Below, in pieces: positions 22,312 through 35,387 of a stretch of 64,000 nt of DNA. How positions within the stretch are numbered: the first letter of the stretch is position 1; every line of letters starts with the position of its first letter. Under the pieces are notes generated by a model that saw only the letters and a list, made by a program, of their open reading frames with translations, was not told where the DNA came from and made no database searches. The translations under genes and the position numbers were made by a program. The stretch is taken from NCBI GenBank assembly GCA_016508695.1, contig VNKQ01000004.1, forward strand, positions 620,001-684,000, given 5' to 3'. The stretch comes from Hyphodiscus hymeniophilus (lineage: Eukaryota; Ascomycota; Leotiomycetes; Helotiales; Hyphodiscaceae).

Positions 22312-22754
22312 GGTTCTTCCTGGTTATGGTGTTCGACTTGGTGATGAAAATTTGTTAGTAAAAGATCGCGACAGCAAAGGCCATGAGCGAATGTTATGGC
22401 CTGCTGTATTCGTGGGTCGAGTTGTCGTTGGGTTTGAATCTTGATGCGTTTGCGTTCCTACTGTTTTCGATCCCTTGCAACTGTTCCTCGCTTAGGTTGA
22501 GAGGGTAACGCCGACTTCATGTAATTCGGCCTCTGTTCAACCACTCAGACAAACGACAGACCTGGTGGACTGTATTCGAGGTATTGAGCACAAGGCCACA
22601 ACTCCGTCATCAAGTTCATCCTTGCATCACAAAACAGACGTACTGCGTATGAGCGAGTTGATTTGACATCCAAGTTGGATTGAATTTTCAAACCTGCTAA
22701 AAGATTTGAAACAAGCACGTGAGCCTCCTCCGGGCTTCGAAAAGTCGAATCCAG
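22312..22754. promoter_or_regulatory. Shared upstream region of nimA and TYW3 genes
   Basis: A 443-bp divergent spacer; it must contain both promoters. I see no individual motif I can defend. Confidence 0.5.
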
Positions 22755-23793
22755 ATGGCATGCTCAACAACTCCACTACCTCAGTCATTCAGTTCCAGAA
22801 AGCGAAAGATCTTAGAGAAATTGGCAGTCCCCGCATCAGAGTATGACGATCTATCACCAAAAGGATCCGTCGATGAAGGGATACGAGACTTGATTGATGA
22901 AATCAATCAAATTGGAGGATGTGTCACGACGAGCAGTTGCGCTGGAAGAATCAGCATCTTTCTAGAGGGTAAGAAGGATACCACCATTGGTTTCGAAGAA
23001 ATCGAGGACAACAAGGACGATGAAAAAGTCAAGACCAGAGCGGGGATTGGAGGAAAGGGAGGAGGTGGGAAGTGGCTTTACGTCTCTCATGATCCGATTA
23101 CAACGACGAAGGATGAACCCCTAGCCGAAATATTCGGTATGAAGCGTAGGAACTCAGACTTATTACATGGTCATGTCGCTGATGAGCCTGGATCGGGAAG
23201 ATGGGTACATTTCAAATTTGAACCAATGGTACGTCCCGAAAGTGGTTCTCACATGTCCTGGACATAGATATTCTTGTACTAAGTCTCTGAAATAGATTCT
23301 TCATATCCTCACAGCATCTCTAGAACAAGCTCAAATAGTCCTCGCTGCAGCTCTCCAGTCTGGCTTCCGCGAGAGTGGCGCACTCAGTCTTCTTGCCTCA
23401 AACTCTGAGCCCGCGACACCGATGGTAGCTGTTCGATCTATGGGTCTTGCACTCGAGTCCATCGTAGGGCTGAAGTATGACAAAGACCCAGAATGCACAG
23501 TGTCAGAGGGACATCTCAAATCTCTTATCGATCTCGCCAATGAGAGGTTCAAGGAGAACACGATAAGAATCGAGCGCTTTCGGGCTTTGTTGAAGAAGCT
23601 GAGCGTAGAAGGCTCGGGTAATGTGAAAAGGAAAGGCCAAAATGGCGAGGAGTGGGAAGATCCTCAAGTCAGGGCGGAGAGGAAGAAGGCGGAGGGCTTA
23701 GCGAGGAGTCGGCAATTGAAGAGCAGTTTGTTAGCTGAGGGTGTAGAAGGATCGGAGACAGTTGATTTGCAATCTTTAGTCGAGAACACATGA
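22755..23793 (+). CDS. TYW3: tRNA wybutosine-synthesizing protein 3 (TYW3)
   Basis: Predicted 323-residue SAM-dependent N4-methyltransferase of the wybutosine pathway, which modifies the guanosine next to the anticodon of tRNA-Phe. Exons 22755-23228 and 23296-23793; the 67-nt intron begins GTACGT and ends TAG. Seen: KILEKLAVPASEYDDLSPKG, the family signature TTSSCAGRISIFLEG, GKWLYVSHDP, FKFEPM joined across the intron to ILHILTASLEQAQ, and the SGFRESGALS region. Length suits fungal TYW3, and the C-terminus is a charged helix. Start: an in-frame GTG at 22719 precedes it, but the first ATG is 22755. Confidence 0.92.
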
Positions 23794-26700
23794 CGATCAG
23801 TACCAGGATATGTTTTCACTACCTACTTATGATATGTGACATATTGGGTCAAAACTGTAGATGTCCGATCAAGTCACCGGGTCCATACATGCCATTTCAG
23901 CCCGTGTACCAAGAATGGTCAAATTTCTTGAGCGAGCTGCGAGTAGGATGCTTTCCAGTTATAAATTTATGGGCTCGTCGGTCACAACTTCTTGAAAGTT
24001 CTTTAGAAAAGGAGGGTGTTAACCGATATGTTAATTTGAAGGAATCCGGGGCTGAAAGCGTACGGCACTGTAGGGAGAATGGAAATATATGAGTGAGTTC
24101 CTCAAATGATACCGAGACATGAGGATCTATTCTAAGCGCAGAAGGGAGTCTGCCAATACTGATCAGCATAAGATGAAGCAAGTCCCCTCGGATGGCAGCC
24201 AAGGATTCCTTCTGCTGGAAAAGACGAGAATCCAGTCACGAAAGACCTTGCCTTTTCTCGGCAAGGTGCTTAGCCAATCTGGTAATGAATATCGATTGAA
24301 GAAGAGCCATTTCGTAGGAGCATGCTGCATAACAAACGATGTGGTCCCAGATGAAGAATGTATAGCACCACTACTGCTACCGAGTCAACGAGCATGAACT
24401 CCATGAGAGCAAACCAAGTCTAGACTTCGATCCGTCCATGTTGAGCTGCTCGATCTCTGGCAGCCAAGATCCAATGAAGGTTTGTTGAGTCAAGCGTGAG
24501 ACTTGTCCGATAAGTAAACCGAAATGAAAGCGTTTTGAGTTTGAGCGATTGAAATTTTAAAAAGGAGTCTATTGTTTTAGACTTCAATAGCATACGAATA
24601 AAAGCGCTCACGTGTCCAGATCGCTCAGGGCAGTATGAGCAATTTGCTCTTGTACGCTCATTTCTAAGACCTGGGGACATCCCAACAGGGCTTCTCAGGT
24701 GCGCTTTTGATGCTGTTCGAACAGAGGGCGCTGTGAAGTTTGAAATAAACTTGGCCAGAGACCTCGAGGCAGAGAACATCGTACCTACTGAGTGACATTG
24801 CGACCCACCACGATGCCATGGTAAGACTCCCAGTCATGAGTCTAGAGTCGTGATACTACAGCATGCTTCCCTCCCTCCTTTCGCAGGTAATGACGACTCG
24901 CAATCCCTAGTGTGTGCTCGATCTTGCAAAGACCATGAGTGACGGGCTCTACCGCTCTCTAGTTCGCAGCTTTCCAAGAAACTCCCCTCCCAAATTCCTT
25001 CGCTCAATCTCTAGTCAGATGGCTTTTTGAGAAGGAACTGGGAAGTTGGAAATTCGCTATTTTGTCTCAGATTTGGGGCTTGCGCTTGTAGATGGGTGGC
25101 TTTACTTTCAGCCTTCTAGCGCCATTGACGACTGTGAGATGTACAGAGGGGTTCTATGCGACGCCATGAAAGGTTGTGCAGAACCGATTGTTCGCAGAAG
25201 GTCGTTGCTCATTGTGGTGACCAGTTTGTCAAGTTAAGGGACTTCCTAGAATAGCAGTCCAGAGCCTCCATCGCGGCTGGGATATGTAATCTTGAAGCCC
25301 TCAATTGAATGGCTGGGTGACGATCAGCGACAGGGGACTATGGTACGCCAATGAGTCCCAGATACCTAGACTGACTCGATCATCCGGATAAGGAAACGGC
25401 AGTCCGACAGAAGCTCAGGATCTACCAGAGTTTGGAATCACACTGTGTAGTGTGTAAAGCGAAAGCTGGAATCGTCTGGCCTAGAAAACTCGACATGAGT
25501 AATAATTAGCTTATTAGTAGACTGGCATGTGGTTTTCGCCGTGCCCATATCTACCATAATAGCTTCATTATGAGCTGCCGATGGAGGGGTTGGGAAGCTA
25601 AGGTGGACCTTTTGTTATCGGCGGTGAGAGCAAGTCGCATTTGTATCTCGCCAATCCTTAATCATGGGGGAAATGAGACATTGAGAAGACATCTTTTGAT
25701 AACCGAACTCAACGTACGAAGGTAAAACCGTTCATAATACAAATCCCTGACCTACAATGCATTCCTCATCAACTCCTACTCTCTTCCTCTCGCGGCCAAG
25801 CTTCCGACGGTGCATACCCGTATTTCCGGCAGCTTCGGATCTGGTCTGCTGCTCCGCATCGATGTGATCCACTTGCGCAAACAGTGAAAAGCCTGAGCAG
25901 TGAGAATCCGCCGTACATATGCAGGGATCCAGGCACGTTTCCCAGTGTGGGATGTACGTATGTGACTATTTGTGTGTGTATGTGTGTGTGACTTGGGGTG
26001 TAAATTGCATCTCGGATTCTTCACTACTTTGGATATTGTGCAGCTCGCAGAGGTGCAGTTCTTATTGATTTCCCCGAGAAGGGCCGTGTACGTGGCTGCT
26101 TATGCCGGTGCAACGGTTTGGGTTCCTGGAATACAAATAATCCCTTCGAAGTTCGTACGTGGCCTGTGGATACATTCTGGTAATTGAAGATGCACTCCAT
26201 GGTGCTCCCTTGCTACTGCTTCTGCCAATGACAATAAGGTCAAGGGATAGGAACCAGCTGTACACAGGAGAACCTCGTGTAACCACGGGGATGGCCCTTT
26301 ATTGCGAGAGTAAGACGAGAAAATTGGGTGCTGAACTTCTGGTACCTTCGTACGATCGAGTTCGGTGCAGTAATTGCGAGACCCGTTTGTTGTTGTCACT
26401 TTGAACGTTGCAGATTTGGGATTCGAGGATTGGGCACCAGCGGTCTGGTCCTTTCCCTTGGCGTTCGATGATGCCCATCTGTATGTTTTCATTCTCCCTT
26501 CGCAAAGTGCCCCAAAACTCCATAAATGCTTTGCCATGAATGAATGACCCAGAAAATGTGTTTTGCAAATGTGAAATAGGAAACTTTTTACCTAGCCCAT
26601 ACATTGTACAGATTTGAATTAGTTGATACGACTCTTGAAAGAAGTGTTTTAGCCTAACCTCTGTGTTTGTGTCATTGTGAACTGAACTGGGATGCACTTT

Positions 26701-27329
26701 TGGCGCCAGCCCAGCTAAGCCCGGCCCTTGGGAAACCCGACATCTCAAAGAAACATTTCCCAGGAAGCACCGGAACGATCCACACTTGCGCCTCTCCCTG
26801 TCTCTCCATTCACTCGAACGATCTTGCTATTTTCCTCCCAGACACTCGTTGGTTCGATCTTTCATCATCTGCCAAATTAATCCTTCTACATCAAGCTTTC
26901 GTTGTTTCCAATCCCTCGATAACGATGAGGAGTCCCTTATCATAGAATATCCCGGGGTTTCCTGACGCGGGATCGAGAGAGCTTCGTCGACACCTTGCGA
27001 ACGATACGAGCGAGGACGGATCATTACGCTCTGAATCACCTCTCTCGAGCTTCACGATTAGCTTCCCCATCGATTTTCGTTTCGATTTTCCTACCACGAA
27101 AAGACACAGTAAATCAAGCCCCATATTTTGAAATCCTCGCGACCCCCAAGAACTGGAGGCTGGGCGAGTAGTGTCGACTTCGTGGACCTCACCGTCACCA
27201 ACCCACCAAACCCGAGAATTCTCCAACCTCCTCCCTAGACCCTCTTCGATATCGAGGTTCGCAGGGGACTTCTCCAGTTTCTCATCCTGGCAGTTACCAC
27301 ACCTAGAATAATTCCTCCATCTCATCAAG
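23794..27329. other. Long intergenic region (3.5 kb) without recognisable genes
   Basis: Ordinary base composition, not RIP-like. Open frames on both strands are short and unlike any family I know. A (TG)n tract lies at about 25970-25991. The right part, from about 26.7 kb, is probably promoter and 5' leader of the membrane-channel gene that starts at 27330. Confidence 0.45.
25970..25991. repeat. (TG)n microsatellite
   Basis: Alternating TG with one A interruption over about 22 nt. Confidence 0.85.
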
Positions 27330-30159
27330 ATGGCACGCTTTCCTTCGTTATCAGCATGGACCTCGGCGTTTGTTTCTTTCCTGGCCCTCAATACCATAAT
27401 ACCTCCGGTTCGAGCAAAAAGTGAAGAGACGATACAAGGCACAAATGCAGCAGGGGTCACCAACACGCTGCTGGTAGATCGAACTCCTGCCTTATACACC
27501 GGAAACTTTGGGGATTGTATGGGAGGGCAGAGCTTGATCAACCTCACGTCCTTCGATGCGGCTTACTATGCCGATAACATGACTGTTCTTTTCAATCTGG
27601 CAGGATCCACCAGTTTGAGTAACGAGTCTTTAGTTTGTACGTTCAAGTTTGAAACTTTTGTATGAATCTGCTAACATTGCATCTAGTATACATCTCTGTA
27701 GAAGCTTGTAAGTTGAACTTTCGAAGTCAATTGATGATCCAGATGTTAATATGTAATAGATGGGGAGGATCGCTTCGACCTGACATTCAATCCTTGTAGT
27801 GCTAACTTTGCAAGGTATGTAGCACTCTCGTCTTTCCACTTCGTATGCTAAAATGTGCAGCTTGTGCCCATTGAACAGCAGCGTCCCTATCTTTGGTGCC
27901 GCCATCATACCAGTGTCCCAATCAGATGTCTCTGGTATTATTCCCATCGCCCTTGCAATTCCCGACTTCGAAGGATCTGCAATACTGCGAATCTTCTCCA
28001 ACGCTACGCAAACCCAGATTGGATGCTTTCAAGCAGTCATGACAAATGGAGGTACTTTCTCTCACACAGCAGCGGTCGGGTCGGTTCTGGGAGTTTTCAC
28101 GGCGGTTGCTCTCCTGGCATCTTTTGCAACGGCCATATATGGGGTTAGTGTACCACATATCCGGACACACTACGCGCATTCCCTGTCCGTCCTTGTCGTT
28201 TTTGAGGTCCTACAATCGATATTCTTTTCCGGCATGTTGAACCTGAACTGGCCGAGCGTCTTGCCTGCGTGGTGGAGCAACTTTGCCTGGTCTGCAGGGA
28301 TGATTTATACACCTTCGATCATCAAATCCATAAACGACTTCACCGGGGTTTCAGGCAATAGCAGTGAAGTAGGTGGAGCAGGCTCAACCGTCATCAACAC
28401 CAACGGAGGTTTACAGCAGCAAATCTATGGCCGATCCTTGGAGAGACTTCAAGATCGCAGTACGCCCGAACTTATCCGAAGAGGGGAGGAATTAGCTGGC
28501 ACGATTTACAAAAGAGCGGCCAATACATCCGTTGGTGCTAGAGAATTCTCTTGGGCCGGCTTACCTGTTGCCCCTGGACTACCGATTCCTGGAAACTGGA
28601 GTGGATTTCGGGGAACTCTTTCGGATGTGCAGATTCCCGTTGCAGATGCTTTCTTGACCGGCTTTCTGTGGTTTCTGATCCTGATAGCCATCTTGATTGG
28701 CGCTACAGTCGCGTTGAAATGGCTTCTGGAAGGTTTCAGTTCAATGAAATGGATCAAACAGGATCGCTTCGCATTATTCCGAACTCACTGGTTGGGATTC
28801 ACTGGCATCATTGTTCTAAGAGCAATGTTCATCGCATTCTTCATGATGATGGCCTTGACTCTCTTCCAGTTTTCAAATGGAGGAAAGTCTGGGGTTCTAG
28901 CGATCGCAGTGATCGTCTTCTTGATTTTCTTCGGAGGTGCGCTTGCAGTAGCCTTCTACGCATGCTTCTACCGGGTAAAGTTCGGGAAATATGAATCAAA
29001 ACCTGACCGACTACATTTCCAACGGAAGAAGGTTTTGAAGTTTATTCCCTGGTACAAAACTGTTCGAGAGAGCTCCATGTCTGAGACCCAGGACAAGACG
29101 GAGTCTTCTGGAACTGTCTCATTCTTCCGCATTGACTTCGTTGGCAACGACCCTGAGAGACAAAGCGTTCACGAAGACTCAAACTATATCAAGCGTTTCG
29201 GATGGTTGTCTGCACGATACCGACGAACTCGATGGTGGTTCTTCGCCTTTTGGGTTGTGTATCAATTTGTACGAGCTTGCTTCATTGGTGGAGCTCGTGG
29301 CAGCCCAACTGCACAAGTCTTTGGTATCTTCGTTTGGGAAGTGATCGCTTTCATCGCAATCATCCGCATTAATCCATTTGAGGGGGCACGAAACACGGCA
29401 CTGGCGGTTTATATGCTAGGTATCAGCAAGATCGCAACCGCTGGCTTCTCTATCGCATTCTTGCCGCAGTACAATGTTGGCAGGATTATCGCCACGGTCT
29501 TTGGTGTCATCATCATTGTCGTCCAGGGGTTCATGGTCATTGCGCTACTCATCTTGATCGTTCTGAGTGCCATGTCTAGTTATATGTCGCTCACTCGAAA
29601 TCGAGAAGGATTCAAGCCTCATAATCTGGAGAGCATTCGTATGAAGTACTTTGAAAAGATCGAGAAGAAGGCCACGGACTTACCTCCGCCTCCTCCCCCG
29701 GAACCAGAAGAGCCAAAGGAACCTTACTTTACCGTTAATACTGTCCGCCGGGCTCCCAAGATCGAGGACGAAGATGTCGATTTCGTGCCAGATCTGGAGC
29801 ACCCAGGCTCGCAATCACAATTTTCGCTGGTCAATCGCAGCAGAGCCAACAGTATGCGCAGTCATTACTCAGTCTCCGGCAACGTTCCCTATGGTGCGCG
29901 AGTTCACCGAGCATCCTGGAGCTCTCGTGATTTCCAGAATTTCAGAGAGGAGGATATTACCAGAGCTAATTCCCCGATTGGGGCACCTTCACGAAATGTT
30001 AGTGCACAAGGCTCGCCACTCAACTCGATGTCAATGAGCTCAAGAATATACCCTCCCTTGGTAAAGCCTCCGGCCTCACAAGGTAGCGTGCAACCATTGA
30101 CGCCAACGAGCGAGCAGCAGAGGGCATTTGCAAGCCAGAGAGTCGGCTCTATTAATTAA
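27330..30159 (+). CDS. ML-like/TRP-like membrane protein of the FLC (flavin carrier / Pkd2-like) family
   Basis: Predicted 893-residue multi-pass protein of the fungal TRP-like/FLC family, proposed to act in FAD or heme transport into the ER, calcium handling or wall maintenance; which one applies here cannot be read. Exons: 27330-27636, 27687-27707 (21 nt), 27760-27814, 27861-30159, all in phase. Seen: signal peptide at about 1-29, then a lumenal ML-like domain with conserved cysteines and several N-glycosylation sequons. About nine membrane segments occupy roughly 235-640, including FLWFLILIAILIGATVAL and the last pair near IIATVFGVIIIVVQGF. A cytoplasmic tail has PPPPPPEPEEPKEPYF and a Ser/Arg-rich stretch. 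The 21-nt second exon encodes only YISVEA plus split codons. Confidence 0.88.
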
Positions 30160-30975
30160 TGACAAAGCCGTGCTACGATCACGAAATTACGATAATGGGA
30201 CAAGGATGGAATACTGAGAAGGACGGGATGACACAATGTACAAAGGCAACATTGCCAACAGGATCTGGTTCCGTACCACCAAGGCGTTATGTTCTCATCC
30301 GGCGCGCAATCCAGGATTAGGCTTGCTTGCATAGAGTGGACCTCGCATTTGCAATTCAGCATGAAGTACACATAGAGTGACTTCTCGTATTTGGTTAAAG
30401 CATTGGAGGGTATGGTGGCGTTAAGGTACCAGTTCAGCATACTGGAGGTTGAATTTCCAGGTCCTGCCAAGATACAGGGTGACTCTCCACAATTGATCTC
30501 TTTAAAGTCATTTCAAGTCTCAATCACCGTGTCAAATTGTCTTCGTTGAGCGATGTGCCAATTGTACGTGTCTCGATGACGCTATCTGATCCTATTCACG
30601 GACCCAATCAGCAATTGTTTGAAGAGTGTACGTTTCATAAATAACTGATGGCTTGAATCTCCTGCTGTATGATTGCGTCGAAGGCGGTGCAATGGGAGGA
30701 GGTACGAAGGCTGGTGAAGTAAGTCACGTGCCCTTTCGAAACGTCTGCTGGAGGTAAATGTTGAACTTCACTTTTTCTCATCTCAATTACCCTTCTCATC
30801 TCTTACTCTAGGTAATCTTCCTCGGTCACAGTATACTATTCCCACTCAATAGAGAAGATAACTTTCCTTAAATTCCCTTCGGACATCTCCTCAAGCGCAT
30901 TACCTCATTCGTGGCTCCCTTCGACTTGTTCTTTACTCTAGCCAAGAGTCGCGCTGAACGTGGCGGAAGGTCAGC
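30160..30975. other. Spacer upstream of RAD21
   Basis: Terminator of the channel gene and promoter of the cohesin gene, both on the plus strand. No recognisable gene or motif. Confidence 0.45.
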
Positions 30976-33451
30976 ATGTTCTACAGCCACGAGAGTAAGT
31001 AATGTGCTTTTGCAGCCCTTGTGGGATGGCTTGCTGAATCTCCATAGTCTTGACAAGCCGCAAGTATGGCGTCGCGACGGTTTGGTATGCCTGCCTTCTT
31101 TTCGGCCCTTTGACGCATCATGGTGATACCGGGACGGCCACCGTCTATCAACTCCTCCATTCAACGCGTCCTTTGATTCAAAGCTGATACTTGGTTCCTC
31201 CTAGGCTTGTCGCCACGTTGGGTGCGAAGTCGAACACAAAAAAAGTCAGCAAGAAGGCTATTCTCGATGTCAACTTGAAGAAGGCATGCAATACCATCAT
31301 GCAGCCAGAGGCGCCGATGGCTTTGAGACTTCAGAGTAACCTTTTGTAAACTCCCCTTTTTCAATGACCTAGACAAAGCTGATCGCCTGAAGGTACGGTG
31401 TCTTGAGAGTCTATGACCAGCAGTGCGGCTACGTTCTTTCCGATGCCCAAGCTGCTCAGATGAAGATGAGAGATTTATTCAAGGTAGTTAAGAACCATGA
31501 TCTTGATCCCTCTGATGCCAAAGCTCGGTATGTGCAAAGTTATGTTTTATATAGACGTGCTTGACTGACGCATCACAGCCCCGATCAGCTTATGCTCATG
31601 GATGATCCTGCTTTTCTGCCCGACATGGCACTCCCAGCTCTCGATTTCGACTTCGACAACCTCATGCTTGAGCAAGTTGGTAACTCACAGCGCTCTTCTC
31701 AGTCAATGCTGTCAGTCCGTAACCGCAACGGCTCTGTATCCTCCCATCCTGGCTCCGGAGTTGGTATCAATCTCCCGTCTTCCAGCAACCATACTGGAAC
31801 CTACCAACTTCCCTTTGACGACCCCTTTAGTGGATCCTCTGCACAGAAAGCCTTCGGTGGCCAAGGACGAGATATCTTTAATGAAGAGGAAGAGAATTTG
31901 TACCAACTTGAAGATGACATGCTCTTCGAGTTTGATGCCGACGGAGTGATGCGCGATATCGACGTCACAGAGCGTGAAGCCCGCCGTGCAGGAGCTGTCT
32001 TTCCTTCTGGACAAGGCCGTCTCGAGAGCGACTCTGCAGCCAGTGGACGTGTTCGCAAAGAGCATGAAGACGCCGCCGCTCCCCACCACTCCAACATCGA
32101 TGGTGAGGGAGATTTTGATATGTTGAACTTCGGTGATGAAGCCAATGTCTTACCAGAAGCTGAAGCTTTCTCCAACTTTGCTAGTGACAGTGATAAAATT
32201 AACCCGTTGCTTGCTGAAGAAGTTTCCCAAGAAGCTTCTTCGGACAGCGCCGAAGCTCCAGCCAAGCGTCGCAAGCCTAAGCAGAAGAAGGTTCACAAAG
32301 ATAGCATTCTTGAACTCAGAGCCACCGATCTTCTTGTCTGGCAAAAGGAATATCTCGCGCACATGGCTGTTGCCTCTGTTGCCGTCACTCAAAAGAAGGA
32401 AGTCGCTCAAGCTAAGAAGAATGCAGAGGCATGGGTCGTCGGCAATGGCCTCAACGGTGTAGGACAATGTATCGGCTCATCAAACCTCCCATCACCCCTC
32501 GCAATGTTCTCCGGTGCTGCCCTTCTGTCCAAAATCACTCGTCAGCCTATCTCCGAAGACACTATGGGCAAGAAAGGCACCAAGCGCGGTTCTTCCGCCG
32601 ACAACGAGGAAGAGGACGAGAAACTTTCAGCTTCCAAGCGTGCCCGCCAAGATGATGGATTTGCCCTCCCTTTCGACGATGAAGTCGGCCGCGGCAACTT
32701 CGACGACGAGATGGGTTTTGGACAAGATTCCTCCAGCGCTGTGGAGATTGGAAGAGAAGCTCCCAGCGCCCTTGCAGATTATCCATCCTCTGCGATGCCC
32801 TGGAACGTCTCAGCCTCACTACATTCCCACCAACGCGGCTCTTCCCTCCCGACTGGCCGTGGAAGCGTCATTGCCGGCTCTGTTCGACACATGCGCTCTG
32901 CTTCTCCCCTGATCGGTCGTGGCTCCAACATACCCGGTGAATTGGATCATTTCTCCTCACAGCTTGACGACATGGTTCTGTACGGCCGCTCTGACAACGA
33001 AAGCGAAGTTGTGCGATCGAAGCGTGCCGAATCGTTCCGTGGTGTTAGCTCCAGCCAGGCCGAGTTCGAGATCTTTGGTCCTGCTGCACAGGTCGATACA
33101 CAGACTGCTACATCATCTCAGTGGGTCAAAGATGCTCTTGATCGCGAATCGGGTAATTTCTTCGAGTACGTGCGAAATACCATTTTCGAAAAGACAGGCG
33201 ATGAACTTGGTGACGACAATCTCCTTGGTGACGACCATCTCGATGAGCTTGTAGGTGTTCAGGAAGGCCGCAGGGAGAAATTCGTCACATTTGAGGAGCT
33301 GTTCAACCCGAAGCAGAATTCCGCTATGGTTGCTGCCCAAGCTTTCTACCATGTGTTAAGTTTGGCTACCAAGAATCGCGTCTGGGTTGAGCAGGAGATT
33401 GAGGAAGATATCCAGCCGTTTGGGGATATCAAGATTGGTATCTTGGCATGA
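30976..33451 (+). CDS. rad21: Cohesin kleisin subunit RAD21/SCC1/MCD1
   Basis: Predicted 734-residue kleisin that closes the SMC1-SMC3 ring and is cleaved by separase at anaphase. Exons: 30976-30994 (19 nt), 31048-31084 (37 nt), 31205-31345, 31393-31527, 31579-33451; all junctions in phase. Seen: the N-terminal Rad21/Rec8 domain starting MFYSHEILTSRKYGVATVWL, continuing AILDVNLKKACNTIMQPEAP and LLYGVLRVYDQQCGYVLSDA. An acidic and Ser-rich middle follows, then the C-terminal winged helix (about 675-734) with FEELFNPKQNSAMVAAQAFY and VWVEQEIEEDIQPFGDI. Rad21 rather than meiotic Rec8 is judged from how closely both ends fit fungal mitotic kleisins. Separase sites were not assigned. Confidence 0.93.
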
Positions 33452-35387
33452 TGGGTTAGTGTCAACTGAGCTGAGAGAAAGACAGGGCTGTACGGTCTTT
33501 GATGTTTGGGTATGAGTACGATATGGATGGACGACGAATTTTGCTACGACACTTGGCTATCTACAACAAAGGAGGCAAAAGTCAGGGGGGAAAATATTTG
33601 CTACATATTTTGTTCATGACGTATATCGAGAGACGGATGGATACTGGCTACATTTCTCATGTCTGGATCATTTTATCCTTCAAAAGAGAAGGATGAGCAG
33701 ACTTAGCTATAACACAATTGCTACAAAACGACACTATCTAAAAGACAGCCTTTCCCCTGTTCGCTTTGAGGGTCGCAATGGCGAATTGGACGCTCGCTCA
33801 TTGGTACGCAACTGTTAGCTTACTGCACGTAATGACAACCTGTTTTGGGGAACATATCATACTGCAGCTAAAAGTTAAGAAGAGCATAACTCTTTTTACA
33901 ATCTATCCCCTCTTCGGCATTACCGGCTGATGACACTATATCCAATCCCGTTCGCTGCAGGCGCAAGTTCGCCCACGATGATGTCCGCCTGTCTTCAATT
34001 CCACAGCAACTGCAACGACCAGGACACTTAATGATCTTACACTACGGCGTTGCGTGATGACGAGGCGGCGGGGCACATCAGGTAGAAAAGCACGATAATC
34101 CAATAAAGGCCAAGTTGGGAGTTCGGGTAGTCTGGAATCTCTTTAGTCCAGAGACGGAGCAATACAATGGCAAGAATAAAAAGGAAAAGAGCACTGGACA
34201 AAACATGAAACAGCTTTATAAGTCATGATCAAAGAGGTATTAGGGAAGGTTGATTGGAAGAGCTCCCGGAAAGCTAGTATATGGTGAAGCCCCTTTCACA
34301 GATGGACTTGTTGCACCTGTGCCGGTAGCTAGCTACGGAACCTTGGTGCTGTCTTTTGAGTTACGTAGGCACTAACGCAACAGAGTCGTCAGTCTTTTGG
34401 GTATGGTTGGTTTTAATTCTGCTATCGATGATCATCAGCAGGTATTGTTAGGGAAGCCTTGTCGACTTTTATGCCGAGAGCTAGTTAGCCGTTTGAAAGC
34501 AGGAGGGTGAGTCTTTTGGTCACCATAGCGTGGAAGTACTCTCCCACTCACGTTCTGCGGGGAAGGTATTGTAGGGGGATCGCATTTCATTCATCTTTCC
34601 TATCAGGAGGCACAGCGACTAGCTGGCACTTTATCCTTTCTTCTTCTTCTCTGTGTCCACAGCCGACCTTTCCCCACACTATCCATCAAGAACAAGCTCC
34701 ATATCGAGCCTCACTTGAAGCCTTCCATTCACCGCTCTAGTACAAACGCCTCCACCACCATCCTCATCCAATCTTGACTCTATTCTCTTCCTTTCAGTCA
34801 CTGACCACAAAGGACCCATATGGTCGAACATTGCAGTCTATACAGAACCTTCCCACACATTCGGGCGAGATACATGAATCTAGTGACGTCTCCAAACCTC
34901 ACCCACCTCGAATTCCGACCATATCTCCAAACCAACGTATCAGTTGAGGAAACGCGGACTCATCGGAAAGCGAACGTGACGTAAAGGAGGGTATTGGCGC
35001 GGCGCGGTGCGTAATCAATGGGGTCTTTTTATACAATATTGTGTCGTGGTGCTGAAGTGTGTTCGATCGTGTAATTCGTGCTGTAGTGATAACTCTGCCA
35101 AGTCGATGAACATTTCGGATGCAATTCGCAGTCGACTTCGCCGAGAATTCCGGATCTATCGTTTTGGAGGCCGGGTTCGCATTAAGGAATATGACGTGGA
35201 AAATAACGCCACCGGGAAGGCTGAGTCGAGGACAAGACCCCTCTTTTGACCAGCTGCAAAATTAAAATAACAGACAGAAAAATGAGAGCTCTATGTGTGG
35301 GGTGTTGCGCCGGGGCCTAAAGAGACGGACATTAAAGGTGGTATGTAGTCTTGACGCACGAGAAGTGAAGATGGGACGAGGGCGAGA
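33452..35387. other. Convergent spacer between RAD21 and importin beta
   Basis: A 1.9-kb stretch between two gene ends. Base composition is normal. I see no gene family; open frames of up to about 80 codons are probably chance. Confidence 0.45.

Noticed and set aside
26891..27547. 218-codon minus-strand frame
   Set aside because: Overlaps the start of the FLC-like gene on the other strand and has no family features.
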